Shown one piece after another: positions 38,146 to 47,043 of a DNA stretch of 64,000 bases. Both the position numbers and the translations under genes were made by a program. The DNA comes from Sthenelais limicola (Eukaryota > Annelida > Polychaeta > Phyllodocida > Sigalionidae), in contig OW804097.1 in the NCBI GenBank assembly GCA_942159475.1, positions 109,616,582 through 109,680,581 on the forward strand, in the 5' to 3' direction. Within the stretch, counting starts at the first letter, position 1; each line of letters opens with the position of its first letter. Under the pieces are notes generated by a model. That model made no database searches. It had not been told where the DNA came from and saw only the letters and a program-made list of their open reading frames with translations.

Positions 38146-39562
38146 GCCCTGGGGTCTGATCCGTGAGGCTCTGGAAGGGGTACAATAGCGGCCCGATGTC
38201 CTGTAATTAAGTCTTACAATTGATATAAAACCCCCAGTTGTTACTTTTGCTATTAAAATACTGCTTCACATGATATGAAACACTGGAACAGATTATAACA
38301 TTGAGCACCCAGCATATATGCCAGCAACAGTGACATGTACATTCAGAGAATAATCGTATCAATGGCTGGTAAATACTATGGACCACCACTTCAGCTTACC
38401 TTTATCATAGGTGCATACACGCACAGGTACATTAATGCCAAGGTATTATACTCATTAGGCAAAGAAACCCAATATAGGTGTTTTCTGGTTCAGCCAGCTG
38501 AACCTTTTCCCATAGCGAACTATATCTTAGCTTAAGGACTAATAAAAAAACAGTCAGGTTCAGAAAGCAGTTTTAGACCCCTAAGTCTTAGGGGGTCATT
38601 AACACTTTAGCCTTAGTCTTAGCCTTGTGGTTAAGCTTATCGCTGGATGTGGAATCGAGGAATGTGGGTGTCTGGACCTGACTGAAAAGTTTATTTCATT
38701 ACAAAAGAGTAAACAAAATCTGTACGTGGGTTGGGGTGTTTCTAGGTAGTGGGGGTTTACCGAAAACACACCAATTATTTGTGTTGCCTTTATCAAGGCT
38801 CTATTATTATCTCTAATCCTGAACTCGGCGATTGTGCTTCATAAAATCCTGTTTCTCTTATCGACGATCAGTGCGACTGGATTTATTTTAACAGAGCTGC
38901 GGGCCATGGCTGCTATACAGAATAGATTGATTCTCTACAGCGTTCATCAATATTTGAGACGTGGCTGGTTCCCTCTGTGCAAAGTACTGCGTAAATACAA
39001 TGACACATCTCTAGTATAAACCACTTGGGGCAATGCGCAATACCCTTTTTTATTATTATTCATTTGAATTTTCTGTCTAAGGCTGAAATACATTGACATC
39101 AAATAACCATAAAATTTGCCCTATAACTTGTTGCAGTTGGTAACTTAATTGTACCCATTAATTGATTCCAAGGATCGCCAATTTTAATAGCGCATTCGTA
39201 TGATCTGATTTTTTATGAGAGGTAGTTTAACATTGTAACTAATTGAAAGTCTCATTGTGGTCAGGAAAAATCGCACGGATTCATTCCCATCATGTGCGAT
39301 TTTTTCCCTCTCGATATAAATACAACGTCCGGGGTTATAGGGAGATCCCTGGATCTTATCAGTAGTGAATCTAGATGTGGAAAAGTACATGACCGAGGGC
39401 AGCACTAAATATAAATGTTGGGCGAGCTCTTGCTGTAGGTATTGTTGGATTAAATAATAGAACTGGATAACCGATCAGTGAGGACACAATCAGTCTAAAT
39501 CAAGGTAGCCAGTGAGGCAACCAAAACCAGTTTTTAGGCACGATTTCAGCTGCAACAGTACC

Positions 39563-39766
39563 CAGTCTAGGCCCAAACTTGAGAGAGTCCCTTCAAATGA
39601 AGGGAAAGCCTCTCGCCTCAAACTGCAAAGAGTCATTATAATTTCATTAAGACCTCAAAATGTAATTATATTCCCATTAAAACGCCGAGTTCTAAGACAA
39701 GAAACTGATTAGCGAGGTAGACTGACATATCATTCTTATCTGATTTAAGGGTTTGGACCTAGAGTG
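39563..39766 (+). mobile_element. MITE family B, copy 3
   Basis: CAGTCTAGGCCCAAACTT to TTTGGACCTAGAGTG. It lies directly head-to-tail with the next copy. Confidence 0.85.
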
Positions 39767-39772
39767 TACCAC

Positions 39773-39991
39773 TCAGTCTAGGCCCGAAGTTGAGAGTCCC
39801 TTCAAACTGAGGGAAAGCCTCTCCCTTCAAACCGCACACCGCACAAGGCCATTATAATTCCATTAAGACAGCAAAATGCCATTATAATCCCATTGCACGC
39901 CGGGTCCTAGGCCAGGAAACCGATTAGCGAAGTAGGCGTCTAATCACTGACATACCATACTTATCTGATCCGAGGGTTTGGACCTAGACTG
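39773..39991 (+). mobile_element. MITE family B, copy 4
   Basis: CAGTCTAGGCCCGAAGTT to GTTTGGACCTAGACTG, a near-perfect terminal inverted repeat. About 219 bp. Confidence 0.85.
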
Positions 39992-40334
39992 CACTTACAA
40001 CTGTTACTAATACTTATGAGAAATATAAATGAAACTTGTGATGCTATTTATAAGGCGTAATAGTGTGTCTATAAATTACTATAAAACAGACCTAAGATCC
40101 CAGACCAATGCTTAAGTCTGTGCCCACAGCTTCTGTTCGGGAAGAGAATAAACACATAATTCTTGGAGCAGAGACATAATTCTTGTATCGAATTGCTGAC
40201 TAGGGAAATCACACGGGTGCAAGTTTCGTAGGAAATCTCAGAATCCTTTACCAGGCTCAGCATGGAGTAAACATCAGCGTTTCCACGTAATAGGGACAAA
40301 AACAGGAGATCTAGGTAACACTGTGTTACACAAA

Positions 40335-40432
40335 GCCTGGGGAGGGGGAGGGGAGAGGGGAGAGGAGAGGGGAGAGGGGAGAGGGGAGAGGAGATAGGGG
40401 AGAGGGGAGAGGGGAGAGGGGAGAGGGGAAAC
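40335..40432. repeat. GGGGAGA microsatellite
   Basis: Repeated GGGGAGAG units. The Pro/Ser-rich minus-strand frame is an artefact. Confidence 0.9.
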
Positions 40433-40685
40433 AGAGATACAGACAGGGAAGCTCTTCTGCGTCCGAAGAAGAGGAAGAGAGAGACAGGGAGGCTGGGGTG
40501 GGGTGGGGTGGGGCGGAGAGGGAGGGGAGAGCGATCGAGAGAATCATTTGTATAGGAGTGGTACTTAAAGACACAGGCCCAGGGAATGGTGAGATATCTA
40601 TTGAAGTAGATGGACCTTTTTTCTCCCGCCAGAACTCGTTCAGCTCATACAGCTGTCCATTTACTAGTGCCTGCTGGTGGTGAGT

Positions 40686-40686
40686 T

Positions 40687-40717
<31 letters not shown>

Positions 40718-40721
40718 GGGG
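40686..40721. repeat. (GT)n then poly-G
   Basis: GTGTGTGTGTGTGT followed by about 20 G; the complement of the C-then-AC pattern seen elsewhere. Confidence 0.95.
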
Positions 40722-41202
40722 CAACGATGAATTATGACATTTTCGAATATTTCCACTGGTCCAGATAATCTGGGGGAATTATTCCCTCCTCACCTGGCTT
40801 TTTAACCGTGGAGATCTGATTCAGCGAAATTGAATAACTTATAGGTCATGATGAAAGACCAGATTGTATGTAATTATTTGGGCGGCCTGCACATAATGAA
40901 CGATACATGTACTTGGTGGCCCCATTCTCTTAATAACAATTATGTCAAAAGATGCTAATTATGTGATTCATTGAGAGCGATTAGACCAGGGGTAATTGAG
41001 TTCATGGAACAAGTATTAATACTTATATAAATAGTCTTTTAAATACTTCTGGGAAGTATTTTTTATAGACCTAAAACATGTATACGAAATCCCCAGTTAC
41101 AGACATAAAATAGCGTATATGTGTCCACCTATTCTACAATAATAACTGCTCCTATGGCATGCGACCAGGAATGCAGTATCAAGTTATGAGGCATAAACAG
41201 TA

Positions 41203-41340
41203 GGATGAGTCGGGACTCCAGAGAATGTATAATATTCGCCTTCACCGATCATTGCCAACAACCGAAATGAAAGACAATATAATTGAGTTTCAAAATTCAG
41301 TTCAAAGTAATCGAACAGAGAATCAAAGTGCAATAGCAAA
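41203..41340 (+). mobile_element. MITE family A, copy 6 (partial)
   Basis: Left part of a forward copy, with CCAGAGAATGTATAATATTCGCC at its start region. It is interrupted by the next, reverse copy. Confidence 0.55.
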
Positions 41341-41342
41341 TA

Positions 41343-41579
41343 TGGGTCAGATCGTCAGAAAACGTACAATTGGCAGCTCTACACAATGAGTAAAATCTGT
41401 AAATTAGGCTGAAGAATAATAAATACCAGGTATGTCTGAGTATATTTGGTATTGCGTAGTTTTAAAATATCTGTGTTACTATGTTAAACTCTATTTTGAA
41501 GCTCATTTTTGTCTTAAATGTGGGATATTTGGGAGGATCGGTGAAGGCGAATTGTACACTATCAGAGGCCCTGGTCCAT
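41343..41579 (-). mobile_element. MITE family A, copy 7 (reverse)
   Basis: Begins TGGGTCAGATCGTCAGAAAA after TA and carries the family interior in reverse. It appears inserted into copy 6. Confidence 0.75.
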
Positions 41580-41813
41580 AGATGTCAGAGGTGGACAGGT
41601 TGCTGCTGTCAGTTTAGTCTGCCCACCTTTACCTGGGATAAGGTATCACTCAAGGGTTGTCGCTACCACCTATGACACATGGAACGTCTTTCCAGGAACT
41701 CTCTCCTTGCAGCAGTGTAACATTTTCTGTCCGCGAGTGGAGTGGAGGGTGGGGGGCACTTACCAATATCGTACACATTAACATAAATTTCAGGATTGTT
41801 GTTGTCGTTGTGG

Positions 41814-41847
41814 GGTGTGTGTGTGTGTGTGTGGGGGGGGGGGGGGG
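41814..41847. repeat. (GT)n then poly-G
   Basis: GTGTGTGTGTGTGTGT followed by about 14 G. Confidence 0.95.
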
Positions 41848-42967
41848 ATGGGGAGTACACACAATTTTCATTGGACAGATCCAGGGTATCTGGTTATCCC
41901 GGCTACTTTCTTATTAAAATGTAGATATTCTGTAGCTTGAAGTAAAAGAATGGCAAATTTAAAATGAAAACTTATTAGATATTATTGAATAAGAGTTGGT
42001 GTGATACATATACATGTATAATCGGAATCGGATCATTTCGGGCAAAAAATCAAATTTAATCTATAATAATTTATTTTTAAAATATCCTCTACGTGGTGCC
42101 TTAGAGAATAAATAGATTAAAAAATAAAATATTTTAATCTATTTTTGCAAGTAGTCCCCCTCCCCCTATCTCCTATCATCACCACCACCACCACGGTACT
42201 TCACCCCAAGATTTCTGAACCTCCTCGTGTCACTGTAGTCCGCCCAGAATATTGTAACTATTTAGACAGAACCCATTCATAAAAAAACATTGTTTTCACT
42301 TACTATATACAACGTTGCACAAAGGGAGCGTTGGAAATACTCGGAAGACATTTTAAAGCAGGGAGGCCATCATGCCATGCCATGAACCCTTGATGTATCC
42401 ACACGTAGCGAGGCAGACGTCAAACCATTGCGTAAATGGTCTGATTCCAGACTAGATACACTTCCCTGTTTATGTCAGTAGCAGTTGGCAGACTTTACCA
42501 AGCTAAAAGCTCCTGTGTACTGGGGGACTGTAGAGGGGGTGGGGTGGTGGGGGGAACAGCCTGTAGAGCGTGAGTGTACCAGGGGTGCGTGGGTGTTGGA
42601 GAGTGTGTGTGTGTGGGTGAGCGGGTGGTGGCAATACAACTGGAGGTGCGGGACTTAGCACTGGCGAGTGCAAAGGAGTTATAGTCTGTGCAGGGATGAC
42701 TAACCCAGGGATATTGAAATCAGTTCCGCTGGTTGTATCTGGTTGTATAAGGCAAACTTGAAAGCAAAAATAGGTGTGTTTCCGATGTATTCCCCATGCC
42801 TGAATTTTTTAAACAGGTTTTCCTAACCAGGAACTGTCAGTGTCAAAAAGCACATTTCCCTTGTTTAAAACAACTATTGTTATAAAATAGACATTTAATT
42901 CAGTCCCTATAAAAAGTTACCATCCCCACACCTAGTTTTCAGCCAGATAAATCGAAAACACACCTTC

Positions 42968-42980
42968 TTTTTTTTTTCTT

Positions 42981-43011
<31 letters not shown>

Positions 43012-43015
43012 GGGG
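42968..43015. repeat. poly-T then poly-G tract
   Basis: T-rich run followed by about 26 G. Confidence 0.95.
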
Positions 43016-43576
43016 CTAACATATTGACGCCTGGTTTAGTAATACACAACTGAGACCTAAGGTCGTTTATGTCATGGTTAGACTATTTAACGTTTACAAC
43101 ACATTTCGCAAGAGTGAGTGATGTTCCAAATGATGGTTTATATTAACGCCGCAACGACAACCTACTGGGAGTCCCATTCACGCACCAATTGTTGTCCACA
43201 ACTTTTAAATGAACAACAATAAGAACCACATTGGTGCGATTGGACTTCAACCTCTCCTCATTTGACAAGAAAAATGCTCAGATTATCCAACAGTGACTGC
43301 CACCTAAGTTAAATGGTAGGTGACTGGTCAGCCCTAAAGGTCAGTCTCAGGACCGCAGAGGGCAAAGTTCCTCAAATGGTTTCCAGCACGGATCGGTTGA
43401 TATCATAATCATCATAAATATAACCATTTTACTGAGACTATTATAATAGAATTGATATCATTGGAATGTGTATTGTAGGGTTGGTGTTTCAATATACATG
43501 CCATAGGCTAATAATGGTACCTGTTGACCGTTGAAGTATTTCTTTACACATGTATTTTCTTTCCATTTTTCCCCAG

Positions 43577-43821
43577 GACTAGATCGCTTCAATGGTGGCC
43601 TTCCTCTAGCACCTGTACAACATGATTATATATGTACACAGGAACAACTTTACAGGTTTCTGTTATCCCCAGGCCAGGGGGCACTGAATCAGAGTTGTTG
43701 TAGTGTAGACCGCAGGGAGTATCAGACGCACCTCAACGAGCTCCGTGTATTCTATACAATAACTCTGGAATTATCCAGACGATTTATTTCATCTTCGCAC
43801 AGATTCATTAGAATGCAATAG
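43577..43821 (+). other. possible exon upstream of the LINE
   Basis: A strong acceptor (CCATTTTTCCCCAG) precedes an open frame of about 80 codons ending TAG at 43819-43821. The frame is not low-complexity, but I recognise no domain. It could be a last exon of a host gene, part of the LINE 5' region, or chance. Confidence 0.25.
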
Positions 43822-43920
43822 GGAGTTTGGTGAAAAGGTTGGATTGTCGACCAGGACTTTAATTAACACCGAAATTGTGAGTTTCTTCTTTGAAAATCGT
43901 CATTTTCACCCATCATCGCC

Positions 43921-44373
43921 ATGCATAGTGACTTTTCGGATACGTTCGACACTGAACGGGGACAACAAGCTGGCCTATTTGGGCATCCAAGCCCTGAAGA
44001 AACTGTGAAAGCCAAGCTTAGACAGAGGGGATTACCAGCCGACCCTTTGGCAATGCATACTATCCATTCGAGTCTAGAGTTAGAAATCAAGAATGACCCG
44101 TGTACAGTTGGTGAACTGAAAAAATCGTTGGAGTTTACTCAAGCGAATCAATCTCAATGTCTTCAGAAAATGAATGAAATCATAGATAACGATCGTGTAA
44201 GGTATGAGCAATTCCGTACTATGGAGCGTGAACTGTTAGCTGTGAAAAGGCACAACATTAAAATTGAAAATTTGTTGTTAGAGTCAGAAATTGAGAATAG
44301 GAAGTCTAACCTAATCTTCAATGGAGCAGTTGAGACCAAGTATGAGAATACCAAAGCTCTTGCCATTCATTGA
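43921..44373 (+). CDS. LINE ORF1, N-terminal part (coiled coil)
   Basis: 150 codons from the ATG after CATCATCGCC. Residues about 60-130 are rich in charged and heptad-like residues (ELKKSLEFTQANQSQCLQKM and on), predicting a coiled coil for ORF1 trimerisation. The segment ENRKSNLIFNG near the end matches the start of the RNA-recognition region in LINE ORF1 proteins. That region then continues in the +1 frame from about 44370, so this ORF and the next were one protein. The stop TGA at 44371-44373 results from a one-base shift near 44365, either a disabling indel or a programmed +1 frameshift. Cytoplasmic RNP assembly is the expected role of the family. Confidence 0.7.
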   Translation: MHSDFSDTFDTERGQQAGLFGHPSPEETVKAKLRQRGLPADPLAMHTIHSSLELEIKNDPCTVGELKKSLEFTQANQSQCLQKMNEIIDNDRVRYEQFRTMERELLAVKRHNIKIENLLLESEIENRKSNLIFNGAVETKYENTKALAIH

Positions 44374-45778
44374 GATATTAAAGCATATCGATCCAAGAAC
44401 GACAGAAAAGGAAGTCTTATTCGCCAGGAGAATAGACTCTAGGCAGTTAGGAGCGAGACAGATCAGGGTTCGTTTTTGTGGTGAACAAGCTAGGAATTAT
44501 TTCTACACGAACAGATCTAACCTTAATAAGTCTGACCAGTATTATAGAGTATATTTAAATGCTGATCTCCCCCAACCGATTCAAGAGCGCAAGGAAATGT
44601 TGAGCACGCTCCAGACCCACCTAAGGAGTCAAGGAATCACTGACTGTCCTATCTTCAGAGACAGAATCCGAGTGCAGGGATCCAACTACAGATACGACGA
44701 GTTGAATAATCTGAAAGTGGGCCATCGCATAGCAGATGCTAAAACAAAGATCATCAATGGTCACATGTATTTCCACTCATCGCATAGTTGGCTGTCCAAC
44801 TTTTTCCCCTGCAGTGTTGAAATTAATGGGCTCTTATTCCATTCGGTAGAACAAGCCTACCAGTACGCCAGATTTAATGCCTCCAAAAGACCTGACTTAG
44901 CTAAGCAAGTTTACGACTGTCACGACGCTAAAGAGGCTAAAAGACTTTCTCACAACACTTCATCTTCTCCAGAGTGGGATAAGGAGAAAGCGAACGTCAT
45001 GAAAATCCTCATAGAGGCAAAATTTGACCAGAACCCGATTCTCAAGGACAAACTAATAGCCACAGGTGATATGAAGCTTTATGAAGCTACCAAATGCCCC
45101 TTCTGGGCCTGTGGGAGTACCATTAACTCAAAAGAGGTTGCAGATGGATCCCATAAAGGAGGCAATATGGTCGGAAAGATACTTTCGGATTATAGAAAGT
45201 TCCTAACGCAAGGCACTGTCTTCGCCCCGGATGACTATGAATTGAAGGATGACCAAGGCCGGGAGATTCCTCCATCAGCTAGCTTCTCACCTCATAGGAA
45301 GGAGAAATTAGTCACCCAGGCTCCTCAGGTTCCTGGTGACGAAGAAGAAGATGCTCGAAGCAAGGAAGGAGAAGAAAATATGCTAACGGATTCTCATCCC
45401 CCCGTCCAGCTGAGACAGTCGAGAAATATGAATAGGGGAGGAGGAAGAAATGCTGGTAGAGGCAAAGGAAGAGGTACTGGAGGAGCTAGGGGTAGGTCTG
45501 GGCAGGATAACAAGAAAAGATTCCGCAGTGGTGAAGACTACTTTAACCCGGCTAAGAGATCTAATAGCCCTTGTAATGTACAACAGAGCTACCTGGATAT
45601 GGTTAGGCCAGACCCTAGAGTCATGCAAGATAGAATAGCCCAATTCAACAGTGGCTACTACCCGACCCACCCATCCCTAGCCCCGCAACAACGCATGGAC
45701 TATGCATACGCCGCGCGATCTGAGACCACAAACAGCTATTTCCCGGTTGAAGGAAATGCCCTTGGATCTGTGAACTAA
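44321..45778 (+). CDS. LINE ORF1, main part: RNA-binding region, NADAR domain, RG-rich tail
   Basis: Real coding sense begins about 44368, where it takes over from the preceding ORF; the ATG at 44321 lies in the overlap. Numbering from that ATG: residues about 17-140 look like the RRM/C-terminal nucleic-acid-binding part of LINE ORF1 (DLPQPIQERKEMLSTL and RIRVQGSNYRYDELNNL). Residues about 148-295 form a NADAR domain: SWLSNFFPC, FHSVEQAYQYARF, EWDKEKANVMKILIEAKF, LIATGDMKLYEAT, FWACG and KGGNMVGKIL, all hallmark blocks. Residues about 365-405 are Gly/Arg-rich (RGGGRNAGRGKGRGTGGARG), suited to RNA binding. NADAR enzymes cleave N-glycosidic bonds in riboflavin-pathway or ADP-ribosylated substrates; bacterial members remove ADP-ribose from guanine. 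Its role in the retroelement is unknown. The stop TAA is two bases before the next ATG (TAACTATG), suggesting termination-reinitiation. Confidence 0.8.
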   Translation: MEQLRPSMRIPKLLPFIEILKHIDPRTTEKEVLFARRIDSRQLGARQIRVRFCGEQARNYFYTNRSNLNKSDQYYRVYLNADLPQPIQERKEMLSTLQTHLRSQGITDCPIFRDRIRVQGSNYRYDELNNLKVGHRIADAKTKIINGHMYFHSSHSWLSNFFPCSVEINGLLFHSVEQAYQYARFNASKRPDLAKQVYDCHDAKEAKRLSHNTSSSPEWDKEKANVMKILIEAKFDQNPILKDKLIATGDMKLYEATKCPFWACGSTINSKEVADGSHKGGNMVGKILSDYRKFLTQGTVFAPDDYELKDDQGREIPPSASFSPHRKEKLVTQAPQVPGDEEEDARSKEGEENMLTDSHPPVQLRQSRNMNRGGGRNAGRGKGRGTGGARGRSGQDNKKRFRSGEDYFNPAKRSNSPCNVQQSYLDMVRPDPRVMQDRIAQFNSGYYPTHPSLAPQQRMDYAYAARSETTNSYFPVEGNALGSVN

Positions 45779-45780
45779 CT

Positions 45781-46401
45781 ATGGCCACTATTGTAATATC
45801 AGATTCCAGAGGAAAATACTTGGAATCTAGAGTTGGACACCATAACATAAGTGTTTTCGTCTTCAGTGGAGCAAAAATGGATCTGCTATGTAGGGAGGCT
45901 ATTACTCTCTATCATGCCTATCATCCAGAAAATATTCTCATCATTGGGGGTATTTGCAACCTGTCCATTATCAATAGGCGCACTAGGGAAATTACCCTTA
46001 GTGAGTATGTTGAAGATGATCTAGTCGACTACATGGAATCGGTCTATACCAATAGCATCTCCCAACTTGCATCGATTATTAGTTTATGCAACATAAGCCT
46101 GGGAGGTTTGATCGGCATTGACTTTGCCAGGGCGAATAATCTAGTACATACGTCTCACCACCAGCCTATGTTGAATAGAGCTATCATCAGGATTAATCAC
46201 AATCTGATGCTCCTAAATCGCAGCAGAGGCGTTAGACATGTCCATCTAATAAGTAAAGTCCACACCATAAATCGGGGAAAATATCGACACCACCTACAAA
46301 GACTACATGATGGAGTCCATTTCGACGCTATAGTCCTAACAAGTTGGGCAAAACAGGTGATGGATTACCACTACGATCCGCTCAATGGAAACAACCAGTG
46401 A
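45781..46401 (+). CDS. LINE middle ORF, SGNH-hydrolase-like
   Basis: 206 codons. Its start overlaps the ORF1 stop context (two bases between TAA and ATG). N-terminal IVISDSRG at residues 4-11 resembles the SGNH block I (Asp-Ser, with Ser in place of the usual Gly). FSGAKMDLL (29-37) and ILIIGGICNLS (52-62) resemble blocks II and III. DGVHFDAIV near residue 179 supplies the Asp-x-x-His of block V. Esterase-like domains of this fold are known in ORF1 of several CR1-type LINEs, where they are thought to act on lipids or membranes. Here the domain is a separate ORF. Whether the DS variant is catalytic is open. Confidence 0.7.
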   Translation: MATIVISDSRGKYLESRVGHHNISVFVFSGAKMDLLCREAITLYHAYHPENILIIGGICNLSIINRRTREITLSEYVEDDLVDYMESVYTNSISQLASIISLCNISLGGLIGIDFARANNLVHTSHHQPMLNRAIIRINHNLMLLNRSRGVRHVHLISKVHTINRGKYRHHLQRLHDGVHFDAIVLTSWAKQVMDYHYDPLNGNNQ

Positions 46402-47043
46402 TCACACCACTGATCTCTACCGCTGCCCATTCACATACACGTGGCCATGTTTTGTTCCTTGTAATTGTTTACAAACACCGGAGAAATGCCTGATTGTCAT
46501 AATCACTCCATTACTGGGAGGTGTCGTCATGCGACCCACCCAGTGGAGTTCTTTGTGTCGTCAGCCGCCCTCTGAGTCAAATATTGATTACCAATCACCT
46601 GAGTATCACATGATCTATAATGATCACCCAGTCCTGTTCTACTGTGTTAGGTGCCTTTCTAATTGTAGTATAACCTGGTTCCCTCGCAAATACCGTATTC
46701 GAGACTGTACCGCTGTGTCATATTATAAACTACCGTCGACTTACTCTCGTGCCTGTGTCTATTCAAGAGACAATCCCTGTGAAGTAACCAACATATATAT
46801 TCGTCAACGTGGATTAATATCGCTGTGCCTAAAAGACTTACCTGTGACTGGTCTTCCTATTATCTATGGTTGGTGAAAATTCAATTCCTTTATATAGATA
46901 TACTGGTGTGTGTGATGTATATGTGATTCTACCCATTGTGAATTGTATGCATATACTGAATGAGGCAAGGCTGAGAGGTGTCGTCATGCGACCTTCTCTT
47001 CCTGGCCTCTATTTCTTTCTTGATAACGCAATTATGCACCTAC
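46402..47043 (+). other. LINE spacer between the SGNH and EN-RT ORFs
   Basis: About 640 nt with many stops in the frame shared by the two flanking ORFs. A 163-codon frame (46385-46876) has no recognised domain and is probably not translated. AGGTGTCGTCATGCGACC occurs twice (46519 and 46975), each able to form a small GG..TCG/CGACC stem; it may guide reinitiation or internal ribosome entry at the EN-RT ORF. Confidence 0.5.

Noticed and set aside
45383..45670. Minus-strand and other-frame ORFs across the LINE ORFs
   Set aside because: Shadows of the real plus-strand coding sequence.
46385..46876. 163-codon frame in the LINE spacer
   Set aside because: No recognised domain; starts inside the SGNH ORF; more likely untranslated spacer, though sibling conservation was not tested.
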